Shown one piece after another: positions 17,479-27,600 of a DNA stretch of 64,000 bases. Source of the stretch: Deltaproteobacteria bacterium (lineage in GTDB: Bacteria; Myxococcota_A; Polyangia; Polyangiales; Ga0077539); the NCBI GenBank assembly GCA_030694465.1, contig JAUXYJ010000058.1, positions 1-64,000 of the forward strand, read 5' to 3'. The stretch's first letter is position 1. Every line of letters begins with the position of its first letter. The position numbers were made by a program, and so were the translations under genes. The notes beneath the pieces were generated by a model. It did not search any database and was not told the DNA's origin. It saw nothing but the letters and a program-made list of their open reading frames with translations.

Positions 17479-19485
17479 CTAGAGCAGCGGTTGGAGCTGC
17501 GTACCCGCGGGGTAGCCGTAGCTCACGCGGAGATCAAAGCCCGAGACCCACACGCCAACGGGGCGCGTCGCACGGACGACGTGGACGCCGTCTTGCTGTC
17601 GTCCGGGGCGCACGTTCATGGGGTACGGGCGGTCGTTGTCGATCAGCGGAAACGACAATTGGCAGGTAAATACCGTGTAAGTCGACGGTGGACACGTTCG
17701 CGTACGTGACGAAACACAGCCATCGGAGGGCTCGGCGACACAGTCGCTCGTGGGCAGCGTCGCCCCGTCGAGTGTGACCTGCGCTTCTCGTGGTGCGACC
17801 ACTGAGACAAAGTCAAAAGCGTACGAGTTGGGCGTGAGAAACACGTACTCTTCGCGCCACTGTTCGGCAGGCGGCATGGGCACGAACGAGGGGTCTCCGC
17901 CTGGAAAATTCAAGGGGATTCCGGTGTTGAGCTGCGAAGCCATAAAGCTCGCGAGGTACACGGGCGCCGTCGCAGTGAGCTCATAGTGCCGCGTCGCGCG
18001 TAGAAAGCGTGACTCGCCCTGTTGCAAGACAAACGACAGCTGCGGTCCCTCGGGCATCGTGGGATCCACGGGCAGGGTCGTGCGCACGGTGGTCTCGCCG
18101 GCCGCCGTGGCCAACACACGGGTGAACTCGGGCTCGTTGGGCACCTCGGCCACCATGGCGCCCGCAGCGCGCACCACGCGTGTGCGATTGACGAAGTGCA
18201 CGCCCACGTACGTGCGACCCAACGTGCTGCGCGGAAACACCTGAGTCTCAAGGTGATCGCAGCAACAGCGGCGGTCGTTGAGGTCACCCCAGGCGGGAGA
18301 GTCTGCGCACTCGACGCCTGCAAAAACAGCGACAGGGTTGTTCGCGATCACTGTGGATCCGGTGAAGTCCGCGCCGTGGGTTCCGGTCTCGAGGTTGAGC
18401 ACATCGAAGGGTCCTAGCGAGAGCTCGATGGGCGTGCCCCGCGTGTGCCCCATCGCGATGGGCCCCCCAGGGACCACGTCTGCGCGCGGAACAATCCGCA
18501 CCGTGGTGTTCTCTTGGGTGCCGACGATGGTGAGAAAAGCCCGCAAATCAAGCGGCGAACCGGGATTGAGTACTGTCTCTGCTGGGTTGCTCGCGAGGGT
18601 CTGCGGCCAAGACAACACTGCGTAGTCACCGCTGAGCGAGTTGGTCGGGATGAGCAACGAGGCGTCGTTGCTAAACACCAGCACATTCTCTAGCGGATTA
18701 AACTGGTAGGCGATCACCGGGATCGTGCTCGTGATGCGATACGCGTTGCTCGTCAGGGCCGTGTGAGTCCCCGTGTTGAACTCGCCCGGCGGAGAGCCGT
18801 CAACCTCACGCGCGGGGAGCGGAAACACCTCAAGATCTCTCGGCGGAATCGCTGCGCTCGCCACCCGTGTAGGTCTCGCCGGCAGGCCCAAAGGCGCGCT
18901 GTTAAACTCGATCACTACGCGCGCTGTGAGCGTCGGGTGAGGGTTAGACAGCACGACCGCGTACTGCTGCGAGGCGGCGCTCTCGCCTGCGCCGATCTGC
19001 GCGTTGTCGAGATCTACCGCGTAATATTCGCAGCCGATGTTAGTCCCGAGAACCGTGGGGGACTCGCAGAGGCGTCTGCATTGTGCGGCTACGCAGGCCA
19101 CGCCCATCGTGCCATCGCACTCTTCGGCGGTCTCCCAAGCGCTCCCCTGCGCGTTGCAGCGCTCGACCGAGAGCTCATCGAGCGAACATCGCGTACTGCC
19201 GGGGAGACACGCGATACATCCACGTGCAGAATCACAGACCAAACCCGCTCCGGGACAGTCGCGGCTGATGGGCGTCCCAAACTCACCGTCTCCGTCGCAG
19301 CGTTGAAAAATGTTGTTCACGCAGCGTGTCGCGCGAGGACTACACGCAGGCCACGCCAGAGGGTCCACCGCGTCAGGGCCCGCGTCGCCACCGTCAGAGA
19401 ACAGCGAGACGCGAGGGGCGCATTGCATCAGCAGAAATGCAGCAAAGAGTCCCAGTACGGTTCCAGAGCGAGGGCGATCGATCAT
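17479..19485 (-). CDS. IgGFc-binding-like surface lipoprotein with Cys-rich N terminus
   Basis: About 668 residues. FAAFLLMQC is the lipobox. Residues 30-150 hold many cysteines in small repeats (NNIFQRCDGDG, CDSARGCIACLPGSTRC, ECDGTMGVACVAAQC), each resembling short knot modules common in myxobacterial lipoproteins. From GCEYYAVDLDNA onward the sequence follows the pattern of bacterial IgGFc-binding-like domains (IAYQFNPLENVLVFSNDASLL, GDYAVLSWP, SFVPMPPAEQWREEYVFLTPN). Eukaryotic members bind IgG Fc or mucins; in myxobacteria the partner is unknown and adhesion is inferred. The ATG at 19485 is selected because it opens directly into the signal peptide; the frame extends 105 bases further upstream. 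Confidence 0.72.
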   Translation of the reverse strand: MIDRPRSGTVLGLFAAFLLMQCAPRVSLFSDGGDAGPDAVDPLAWPACSPRATRCVNNIFQRCDGDGEFGTPISRDCPGAGLVCDSARGCIACLPGSTRCSLDELSVERCNAQGSAWETAEECDGTMGVACVAAQCRRLCESPTVLGTNIGCEYYAVDLDNAQIGAGESAASQQYAVVLSNPHPTLTARVVIEFNSAPLGLPARPTRVASAAIPPRDLEVFPLPAREVDGSPPGEFNTGTHTALTSNAYRITSTIPVIAYQFNPLENVLVFSNDASLLIPTNSLSGDYAVLSWPQTLASNPAETVLNPGSPLDLRAFLTIVGTQENTTVRIVPRADVVPGGPIAMGHTRGTPIELSLGPFDVLNLETGTHGADFTGSTVIANNPVAVFAGVECADSPAWGDLNDRRCCCDHLETQVFPRSTLGRTYVGVHFVNRTRVVRAAGAMVAEVPNEPEFTRVLATAAGETTVRTTLPVDPTMPEGPQLSFVLQQGESRFLRATRHYELTATAPVYLASFMASQLNTGIPLNFPGGDPSFVPMPPAEQWREEYVFLTPNSYAFDFVSVVAPREAQVTLDGATLPTSDCVAEPSDGCVSSRTRTCPPSTYTVFTCQLSFPLIDNDRPYPMNVRPGRQQDGVHVVRATRPVGVWVSGFDLRVSYGYPAGTQLQPLL

Positions 19486-19602
19486 AGCGAGCAGAGCACA
19501 CCGTACCAGACTGTCGACCCTGCCAACGTCCTGCGGATTGTGTTCTTGTGGGAGCGAACCTGCTCGCGTGATTGGGCAGATTTCTGGCAAACCAGCGTGA
19601 TC

Positions 19603-20256
19603 ATGAAGCTAGTGGTTTTGGGTGCATCGGGTGGCGTGGGGCGATTGCTTGTAGCGAGCGGAAAAGCACGAGGCCATCACATCACCGCCGTAGGACGTGC
19701 AAACTCGAAGCTCGAAGAGATCCCCGAGGTCCGCGTGTTGCGTGGGGATTTGACAGACCAAGCGTTCTTAGAGCGCGCAGTCGAGGGGCAAGACGTCGTG
19801 CTCTCTGCGCTGGGGCTCAAGCTGGCGGGCATCGCCCCTTGGAACAAACCCGAAGACCCCGAATTCTTGGCGCACAACGTGACGGCTCTGGTCGCCGCGA
19901 TGAAAGCGCAGAAGGTGTCTCGTGTGTGTGCGATTTCGTCCGGCGGTGTCGGAGATAGCATGGCGATGATGCCTGGATTTTTTAAGGCATTCGTCGCGCT
20001 CTCGGCCATGCGCACCGTCCTCGCACGCCTCGACGAAATGGAGCAGGTCTACTTCGCGAGCGGGCTCGATGTGTGCGTCGTTCGTCCGAGCGGGCTGACC
20101 GATGGCGAGGCGAGCGGCAAGGTCGTGATCGCGAAGCGATTTGTGGGTCGGGCGACGATCTCACGCGCAGACGTCGCCGAGTACATGCTCGACCAACTGA
20201 GCACTGCACCCTTCGCGCACAAATCCCCTGTGATCACCGTGACCGGCGCGGGCTGA
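19603..20256 (+). CDS. NAD(P)-binding Rossmann oxidoreductase (NmrA/SDR-a5-like)
   Basis: 217 residues. The first residues MKLVVLGASGGVGRLLV carry the GxxGxxG dinucleotide motif of atypical SDRs. DLTDQAFLERAVEGQDVVLSALG and VSRVCAISSGGV follow the NmrA/YwnB-like pattern (no canonical YxxxK catalytic pair), and VVRPSGLTDG is the family's C-terminal 'RP' motif. Substrate unknown: members act as quinone or flavin reductases, or as redox sensors. It diverges from the IgGFc-like lipoprotein and no Shine-Dalgarno is obvious at ATG 19603. Long frames that extend upstream on this strand lie antisense to the lipoprotein and were not accepted. Confidence 0.78.
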   Translation: MKLVVLGASGGVGRLLVASGKARGHHITAVGRANSKLEEIPEVRVLRGDLTDQAFLERAVEGQDVVLSALGLKLAGIAPWNKPEDPEFLAHNVTALVAAMKAQKVSRVCAISSGGVGDSMAMMPGFFKAFVALSAMRTVLARLDEMEQVYFASGLDVCVVRPSGLTDGEASGKVVIAKRFVGRATISRADVAEYMLDQLSTAPFAHKSPVITVTGAG

Positions 20257-20402
20257 GCCCTCGAAAAGCGCCGCGGGACACACCAGCGCTTGCCGTTGAG
20301 CGCTAGGGCAAGTATGGCATCTGCCCCCACAAATTCGCCGCATGCTGACCGCGTGTGCGCGCGTTTCGTGAGTGAGCGAACTGCCCAGCACAGGAGCACA
20401 CC

Positions 20403-22934
20403 TTGTCCGAGACTGACACCAACGCAACACCCAACGCGCCCGATCCTGAGCGCGATGCCATCATCGCAGACGAAGAGAAGCTCTTGCGACGCGCCAACGA
20501 AGCCGTGGCGAACATCAAGGTTCGCTACACGGTGAGCTACGACGCAGAGCTCCTCGCGCTGCGTGACGAGATCGCCGAGGCGCGCGCCGAAGACATCCCG
20601 CCGTTGATGCAACAGATGGAGCGCTTGCAGGGCATCGCGGCCCGCCGCAACGAAGTGACCAACGTGCAAATCGACCCGGGATCTCCGTACTTTGGCCACA
20701 TGCGTCTGGTCGAAAACGGCCGCGGTCGCGATGTGCTCATCGGCAACGCGACCCTCGTCGACGTCGAGGTCGGCGTGCGCATCGTCGACTGGCGTGACGC
20801 GCCCGTCTCGAAGCTCTACTACCGCTACGCCGAGGGCGACGACTACGAAGAAGAGATCAACGGGCGCACTGTCGAGGGCACGATGTCCGTGCGCCGCGCG
20901 GTGGTCGTGACGGACGCCTCGCTGCGTCGCGTGATTACCCCAGGGGGCACGTTTATCCGCCGCGGAGATCCCGCGTATTGGCAGCGAATTGACTCGCATA
21001 CGACCAAGCTCAAGGGTGGCGCCGGTGTCGCAGAGCGGCCCCCCGCGTTGGACGAATACACCGTGCGCAGAGGGCAGCTCGGCGTGCGCGTAGCGGGCCG
21101 CGAAGAGCGTCATTTGCCTGATATTCCGGCGCTGATCGACAAGCGGCAGTTTGAGCTTATCTCTAAGCCCACCTCGGGGTTGGTGGTGATTCAGGGCGGC
21201 GCGGGCTCGGGCAAGACCACCATCGGTCTACACCGCATCGCGTACCTGGCCTTTCAAGAGCCCAAGCGCTTCAGCGCGGACAAGCTCTTGGTGGTGGTCT
21301 TTAACCAAGCGCTCGCGAGCTACATCGGCCGCGTGCTCCCGTCGTTGGGCGTGCAGGGCGTCACCGCGGTGACCTACCGCGACTGGGCCGCACAGCAGCG
21401 CCGAAGGCACCTGCAGCGCCTCCCGAACAGCTACACCGAGGACACCCCGTCGGTGGTCTCGCGGCTCAAAAAGCACCCTGTATTGCTTCGGCTCATTGAT
21501 GAGCGTGTCGCCGCGGAGAGCGCCTCCATCGACGCCGCGGTCACCCGCGCGATCCAAGAGACCACACAGGGCCCTCGCGCGCTGAGCGTATGGAACTCGA
21601 CGAGCAAATGGCCCATCGCGCAGCGTGTCGCCACCGCCGGCCTCTGGAGCCGCGGCGAGCGTGAGATCAACAACGACAAGGGCAACGCGCTCGCGCGGGA
21701 CACCCGCATGGCGCTCGACTCAGCGCTCGATCGCGTGCGCCGTAGAGCGCAAGATGTGGTGTGGGACTGGGCCGAAATGCTCACGAACTATCGTGGGCTG
21801 CGGGCGGCATTTGATAAGCATTTTCCCGATGATTTTAGCGACGATGAGCTCGCCAGTGCGGTCCGCTATTGCAGTGAGCGCATCGGACGAATCTCCGACA
21901 TCCCAGACCGCGCGCATCACGAGAGTGAGAACGACACGGACGACGAAAGCGGCAAGGTCAAGCCACTGCGCTCGCGCAAAGACCGCGACGATGCGATGGA
22001 GATGCTCGACGCCGAGTCGTTTGGCAGCGAGAGCAAGAGCACCTCACGCGAGCGCGAACGCGAAGACGAAGACGAAGGGATCTATCGCGCGATGGATGGG
22101 CGCGATGAGCGCACCGTAGACGATGACCTCAGCCTTGACCCCGAAGACGACGCGCTCTTGTTGCGTTTGTATCAGCGAAAACGCGGACCATTGCGTAGAG
22201 ACCGCAAGTCCACGCTCCTGTACGAGCACATCTTCGTCGATGAAGCGCAAGACCTCTCGCCCATCGAGCTCTCGGTCTTGCTCGACACTGCGACGCCCGC
22301 ACGCTGTGTGACCCTCGCGGGGGACACCGCGCAGCGCTTGCTGATGGACAATGGGTTTAAGAGCTGGGGCGAGGTGCTCGCGGATCTTGGGCTCCAGACC
22401 ATCGCGGTCGAGCCTCTGCGAGTGGGCTACCGCTCAACGGCCGAAGTGCTTGATTTTGCTCGGCATGTCCTCGGTCCGCTGGCCGAGGGAGAGCCCCCCG
22501 TGGCGACACGTTCGGGCGCTCCGGTCGAGATGCATCGCTACGGAGACACCGGCGCCGCGATGGCCTTCTTAGGCGCCTCGTTGCGGAGCCTCATGATCGA
22601 AGAGCCACGGGCCAACGTGTGCGTGATCGCCAAAGATCCTGAGCGCGCAGAGCTCTACTATCGTGGGCTGCTCAACGCTGAGGTCCCGAGGCTCACACAC
22701 GTCGCAAACCAGGATTTTACCTTCAAAAACGGCGTCGAAGTGACGGACGTTCGCCAGGTCAAGGGTCTCGAGTGGGACTACGTGATCTTGGTCGACGTGA
22801 CCGAATCGATGTACCCACAGTCGGACGAAAATCGGCACTTGTTGCACATCGCTTCGACCCGCGCGGCACACCAGCTCTGGGTCGTGTGCAGCCAGCGACC
22901 CTCGTCGCTCTTGCCCGAATCAATGCAAGACTAG
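20403..22934 (+). CDS. helD: HelD-type RNA polymerase recycling helicase
   Basis: 843 residues. The N-terminal coiled coil (about residues 20-90) that enters the RNA polymerase secondary channel in HelD is followed by the HelD signature VRIVDWRDAPVSKLYYRYAEGD. Walker A GGAGSGKTTIGLHR lies near residue 265, Walker B/motif II VDEAQDLSP near 612, and LAGDTAQR and LEWDYVILVDV near the C terminus complete an UvrD-like ATPase. HelD releases stalled or hibernating RNA polymerase using ATP. Residues about 500-585 form a charged acidic insertion (rich in D/E/R/S) that I have not seen as a standard element. The start is TTG, supported by AGGAG 6 bases upstream (20392-20396). It overlaps the convergent HEAT gene by 4 bases. 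Confidence 0.88.
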   Translation: MSETDTNATPNAPDPERDAIIADEEKLLRRANEAVANIKVRYTVSYDAELLALRDEIAEARAEDIPPLMQQMERLQGIAARRNEVTNVQIDPGSPYFGHMRLVENGRGRDVLIGNATLVDVEVGVRIVDWRDAPVSKLYYRYAEGDDYEEEINGRTVEGTMSVRRAVVVTDASLRRVITPGGTFIRRGDPAYWQRIDSHTTKLKGGAGVAERPPALDEYTVRRGQLGVRVAGREERHLPDIPALIDKRQFELISKPTSGLVVIQGGAGSGKTTIGLHRIAYLAFQEPKRFSADKLLVVVFNQALASYIGRVLPSLGVQGVTAVTYRDWAAQQRRRHLQRLPNSYTEDTPSVVSRLKKHPVLLRLIDERVAAESASIDAAVTRAIQETTQGPRALSVWNSTSKWPIAQRVATAGLWSRGEREINNDKGNALARDTRMALDSALDRVRRRAQDVVWDWAEMLTNYRGLRAAFDKHFPDDFSDDELASAVRYCSERIGRISDIPDRAHHESENDTDDESGKVKPLRSRKDRDDAMEMLDAESFGSESKSTSREREREDEDEGIYRAMDGRDERTVDDDLSLDPEDDALLLRLYQRKRGPLRRDRKSTLLYEHIFVDEAQDLSPIELSVLLDTATPARCVTLAGDTAQRLLMDNGFKSWGEVLADLGLQTIAVEPLRVGYRSTAEVLDFARHVLGPLAEGEPPVATRSGAPVEMHRYGDTGAAMAFLGASLRSLMIEEPRANVCVIAKDPERAELYYRGLLNAEVPRLTHVANQDFTFKNGVEVTDVRQVKGLEWDYVILVDVTESMYPQSDENRHLLHIASTRAAHQLWVVCSQRPSSLLPESMQD

Positions 22935-24004
22935 GCTCGACAGAACGGGCGGAGGGCCTCGACACGCTCGCGCACGAGAGAGTCCGAATCTCTGGATAAA
23001 ACCAGCATCGCGTGACCTCCGACCGGGCCCTTGAAGAAGGGCCGAAAGGCCAAGAGGACACGCTGAACTCTGCTGCGATGTGCGAGCGCTGCGCGCACTG
23101 ACGCGATCGCGCGTGGGTCCTCGGTGTCTGCGAGGACCTCGCAGGCGCGCGCGATGGTTACGCGGTTTGCGTGCGTCTCGAGCTCGTGCGCGAGCGCGTC
23201 TGCGGCGTCTTGGTGCACGCGGGTCCATGCGCTCAGGGGCGCGAGTCCGCCGAGCGCACGGATCATGTTTCGTGCCTCAAAACGCTCGAATTCGGACGAG
23301 TCCGTGTGCTCGATCGTGAAGAGCGTCTGGGTCACACGCTCGCGCAACGAGGGCTCGCGCGACAGGCTCGCGGCCAGCAACGCACGTGCATCTGCGCGCA
23401 GCGCGCGGTGAGGGCTGCGCAGGGCGCTCAGGAGCCCATCCCACGCCCCGAGGCTCGCGAGGGCGCGCACCGCGGCGGTCCGAACTCCGTGGATCTCGTC
23501 GGTGAGACAGTCGGTCACGGCGCGTATCGTGTCGGGATGACTCCCCAGGGCGACGAGCTCAAACATCGCCCTTACGCGCGAAGAGTCACGCGAAGTACCC
23601 TGCAAAACAACAGACAGAGTCGCTCTGAGATGTTCTTCGGTGCTGTGCTCACGGACGCGCAATGCCCAAGGGGCAGGGTCAATGAGCGCGCTCAACCCGA
23701 TGGCAAAGAGGGCTGAGTCGTCGTGGTGGCTGAGCGCGAGCAACACGCTGTCTCGGAGCGTGTCAGGGAGCGCTTCGAAGACCGCGTGCATCGCGTCGCG
23801 ATCGCGCTGCGTGGCGAGGGCCAGCATGGCAGCGCTTGTGCAGTCGGCGTTGGCTTCGTGCCCTGCGATCAGAACCTCTGCGCACGCGTGAGATCCGAGG
23901 AGTGCACAACGATCAGCGAATTCGCTGGCAAATCGCGCAGGATCTTGCGCCGCGGTCTGTGCCGCCCAGGTTTTGAGCCGAGGGAGTTGGGTCAGGTCAT
24001 TCAA
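22931..24004 (-). CDS. HEAT-repeat protein
   Basis: 357 residues of helical repeats. Units such as TIRAVTDCLTDEIHGVRTAAVRALASLGAW and the LRSPHRALRADARALLAASL run show the D-x-V/A-R-x-x-A-A-x-A-L spacing of HEAT repeats, and the C-terminal stretch ARACEVLADTEDPRAIASVRAAL repeats it again. The protein is cytosolic (no signal) and lacks any catalytic motif, so it is probably a scaffold. The start is TTG at 24004. A small lipoprotein gene lies 60 bases upstream. The next gene but one is a Ser/Thr kinase whose N-terminal region is also helical, so a shared signalling role is possible but unproven. Confidence 0.65.
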   Translation of the reverse strand: MNDLTQLPRLKTWAAQTAAQDPARFASEFADRCALLGSHACAEVLIAGHEANADCTSAAMLALATQRDRDAMHAVFEALPDTLRDSVLLALSHHDDSALFAIGLSALIDPAPWALRVREHSTEEHLRATLSVVLQGTSRDSSRVRAMFELVALGSHPDTIRAVTDCLTDEIHGVRTAAVRALASLGAWDGLLSALRSPHRALRADARALLAASLSREPSLRERVTQTLFTIEHTDSSEFERFEARNMIRALGGLAPLSAWTRVHQDAADALAHELETHANRVTIARACEVLADTEDPRAIASVRAALAHRSRVQRVLLAFRPFFKGPVGGHAMLVLSRDSDSLVRERVEALRPFCRA

Positions 24005-24064
24005 CCGAGCGAGCCTTCGGTGAGGTCCATGGATGTGGACCCTGTTGTCTACAAACGTCGAGCC

Positions 24065-24649
24065 TTAGGGACCCGCACAGTGTGCCACCGCAAAGTCCGC
24101 TCCGTCACCCGGAACCCCCTCTGCGTTGCGCAGCCGCCACACACGCAGAGCGCGCTGCATCGAGGGCAAATCGCAGCGAATTCGCCCGCTGATCGTCGAG
24201 CTACCTTCGTCTACGGCCGTGACTCGCGCGGTACATCCCGCTCCGCAGCGTCCTACGAGCGTCTCGCCGGCTTCAACCACGGTGATCCTGCACTCTGGGA
24301 TCTCGTCTCCGACCGCGACCGGCGCGATCCATGCGCCCGCAGCGCTGCCTTCGAGCGTAAGCGTAGAGCCGCCGCGATCGCGCGCCGAAAACGTGAGCGC
24401 CACTCTTCGGTCAAACGTGGGCCCCGTGAGCTGCGCGCGGCACTGCAGGACCGTCGCGTCGGGCCTGGGCGCAGGGCTCGCGGTGTTGGCCACGCGGGAT
24501 GCCTGCGCTGCACACGCTCCCGAGTCGGGATCGCTCGGGCAGTCGGTCACACCCCAGCGTACGACACCCTCGCCGACGCTGGTGCAGTGCACGAGGGCGA
24601 GAAGAACGAGCGGCATGAGGGATCGCAAGAGAGTAGCTTTTTTGCCCAT
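24065..24649 (-). CDS. small lipoprotein of unknown function
   Basis: About 194 residues from ATG 24649 (ATG 24667 is also possible). MGKKATLLRSLMPLVLLALVHC ends in a lipobox with Cys near residue 22. The mature part is rich in cysteine pairs (TDCPSDPDSGACAA, QCRAQL, PECRITVV, GRCGAGCTARV, IRCDL) consistent with disulfide-bonded folding outside the cytoplasm. No domain is recognised. It sits 31 bases after the end of the giant kinase on the same strand and 60 bases before the HEAT gene, so the three may be cotranscribed. Confidence 0.6.
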   Translation of the reverse strand: MGKKATLLRSLMPLVLLALVHCTSVGEGVVRWGVTDCPSDPDSGACAAQASRVANTASPAPRPDATVLQCRAQLTGPTFDRRVALTFSARDRGGSTLTLEGSAAGAWIAPVAVGDEIPECRITVVEAGETLVGRCGAGCTARVTAVDEGSSTISGRIRCDLPSMQRALRVWRLRNAEGVPGDGADFAVAHCAGP

Positions 24650-24698
24650 CGAATGATGCGTAAGCATAGCGCATTAGGGCGCTGACAAGCGGGCGATG

Positions 24699-27600
24699 TT
24701 ATCCGCGCACTGCGCTTACCCAGCGCGTGAGAAAGTCGCGCATGGTGGGTCTCTTTTCGGGCGCGAGTGAGGTCATCTCTTGCAGCAGAGAGATCATCGC
24801 GGTGCGCTCACGAAGCGCGCTGGACAGGCGCTCGATGGGCATGTGCATGGTGCCGTGTCGGACCAAGATGGTCATGAGCTCAGGGTCGCCCTCGAGAAAG
24901 GGGTTCTCGCCGGTGAGGGCTTCGAAGGCGACGACGCCCAGCGCGTACACATCCAACGCGGCCGAGACCGATGGAAATCCACGTGCGATTTCGGGCGCAA
25001 GGTACCCAGGGGTGCCCACCAGGCCCTCTTCGTTGTCATCGAGCTCTTGGTCGATGTCCGTCGAGATCCCGAGGTCGATCACCACGGCGCGGACAAATTG
25101 CGCCCGTCCGAGACTCTCGGCCGTGAGCGGGCCGTTCAAGCCGTCCAACTGCACCATAATATTGCCGGGCTTGACGTCGCGATGGACCATCCCGTGCGCG
25201 TGCATGTGTGCGAGCCCGCGAGCCGCATCTCTGAGAATAAGCTGTAAAAATCTCAGATCAATTGCGCCGACTTCACGCAAGATCGTCTCGAGAGAGGCCC
25301 CCGGGATGAGCTCGACCGCGATGTACGCGCCCTCGTCGACAAAGCCCGCATCGACGATCGAGACCACGTTGGGATGAACCAACGACGCCAACCGCGCCAT
25401 CTCGCCCTCAAAGAGCTTGCGCGTGGTCTCTGCGTCGCCCCCGGTGTACCGATCCCAAGGCAACAGCTTCACCACGACGCGCTTGCCGGGCGCGGGGCCC
25501 TCTGCGAGCCACGTCGCCGCCATGCCGCCCTCAGCCGCCGAGCCCAGGGGTCCCAGGACCTTGAGGCGGCCAATAAACCGCACGCCTTCGCCGCTCTCGT
25601 CCGCGATCTGCGAGGCCTGCGTGCGAATCAAGACCAACGCGCGCGCCAACGTGGCGCGGACCACAGGGCCCGCGATGGGACCGCAGGCGGTGGCGATCGC
25701 TTCGCTCAGCAAAGACAGGTCCGAGACGTACTGCTCAACGATCTCTGCGCGCCGGGCGCTGTCGACAAACTTGAGCGACGTGCTGGTGAGCGCACGGTTG
25801 AGCCTCGCAGCGCGATCTCCCAGTGTTTCTCCAGACGAATTGGGCGCGCTCTCGTCGATCGTGAGCCCCTCGATCGCGTGCTCTCGGCAGCGCGCCAGCT
25901 CGTCCGCGAGCTTGGCGATCGGGTCGAGATCGAGCTTGGGCAAGCCAGACCAGTGCTGCTCGGCCTTGCGTCCATCGAGGTCTGTGAGCGCCCCCGCGAG
26001 CGCCGTGAGTGCCACGCCCATCCGCGTCCGTGGGGTCGCGCTCTCGGCCAAATCGAGGAGATCTTTAGGGGTCGCGCGCTTGTTTTTTGCGAGCTTATCG
26101 AGAGCGAAATAGAGCTTGTCAATGGCCTCTTGCGAGACGCCCTCAAAGCTCCTCCGCACGCGATTGTGCGCGGGGGTCTCGCCCGTGCGAAGGGCCATCC
26201 AAGCGACCACAATCAGCGCAGAGGTGTCTCCTAGCCGAGGCCGAAGTGAGTCCGCGAGCTCAACGATCGTCGCGACCACGTAGCGCTGCAACGATGCCGA
26301 GCGCATGGCGGGGTCGTCTGCCACGCGCTCGAGGGTCTCGAGCACCTGCGATCGGGTCACACGCTCGCGTTCGTTGAGCGAAATGGCTGATGATTCGACG
26401 CGAGAGAGCACCGCCGCAGAGCGCAAGAGCCACCGGCGCCAGGTGGTCGTCATGGGTGTTGGGCGACGCAGCCCCGTCCACGTCGTGCGAAGCAGCTTCG
26501 AGCGCAGAGCCTCTGCGTAATCGAGCGCAGACTGTCTCGCGGCCGCGTCCGAAATGCGCTCTGCCACGACGGTCATGTCGCCGTCGATCACGAGATCGAG
26601 CAGCTCTTCGAGCACCACGCCGGCTCTCGCAGCGGCGCGCGCATAGTCCAATCCCACTGCACGAAGCGCGCTCGCGACGGACTGTTCGGTGTGCGCGATA
26701 AACTCTTCGACGGCGCCAGCGATCGCTGGGTGTGACGGGGTATCTGCTGCTTTTCGTGCGGCCACGACCAAGAGCTGCCACGGAGTGGCTTCACCATCTT
26801 GCTCCCAGACGCGATGAATAATCGCGTGGGCGCGGTCTGCGCTCTCGGTCTCTGCCGGAGACGCAGGGCGGTGCTGATTGATCTGTGTCTTGAGCGACTC
26901 GGTGATGGCGCTCGCAGCGTGCGCGAGGTTCTCTGATCGCGCTGAAATCTCTCGCAACGCGAGCGCCAATTGAGTCCAAGTCTCAGGGCCGCCTTGCGCC
27001 GCGAGGGTCTGCGCTCGATCCATCCAGCGATCGTCGTGGGCGTCGCACGCATCAGGAAGCGCGATGGACAACGCTGCGAGCTGCCAGGCCTCAGGCTGCT
27101 CGTGCTCGATGTTGGCTTTGCGTTGGAGTAGCGACTCGCTCGCCAGCGGCGAGAGACTGCCGAGCGCCGCGTGCGCGCGACGACGAATGGTCGCTGGACT
27201 TGAGGGTTCTAACATCACGTCCAACATCGGACCGATGCCCGGAAGCACGCCGGCCAAGCGCCCCGCAGCCCTCGCAGCGCGAGACCAGACAGCAAAGCGA
27301 GAGTGCGCGATTGCCTTGGGAAATACCTCGCGAATCGCGCGCTGAGTCGCCGGCCCTAGCGCGTCGACGACGTAGGGATGCGCCGAGAGCGCCGAGAGCA
27401 ATCGCGCAGAGCGCATGGCGCCTCGGCCGACGCTCTCGATGCCTAAGCGCAGCGCGTTGGGCCACCAAGGCATCGTGGCGCACTCGGCGAGGGCCGGGTC
27501 AAACTCGCCACGCAGATCGCCGTCAAGCAACAGCAGGTCCATCATGGACTCTGCGAAGGGGGCAAGGACCGGCGCAGTGGGATCTAACGCCGTGAGAATT

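Noticed and set aside
18763..19602. A long upstream extension of the NAD(P)-binding oxidoreductase frame
   Set aside because: The extra 280 codons are antisense to the IgGFc-like lipoprotein; the Rossmann motif begins at ATG 19603.
20257..20402. CTTGCC...GGCAAG as a terminator after the oxidoreductase gene
   Set aside because: Six-base arms, an 11-base loop and no U-run; too weak to call.
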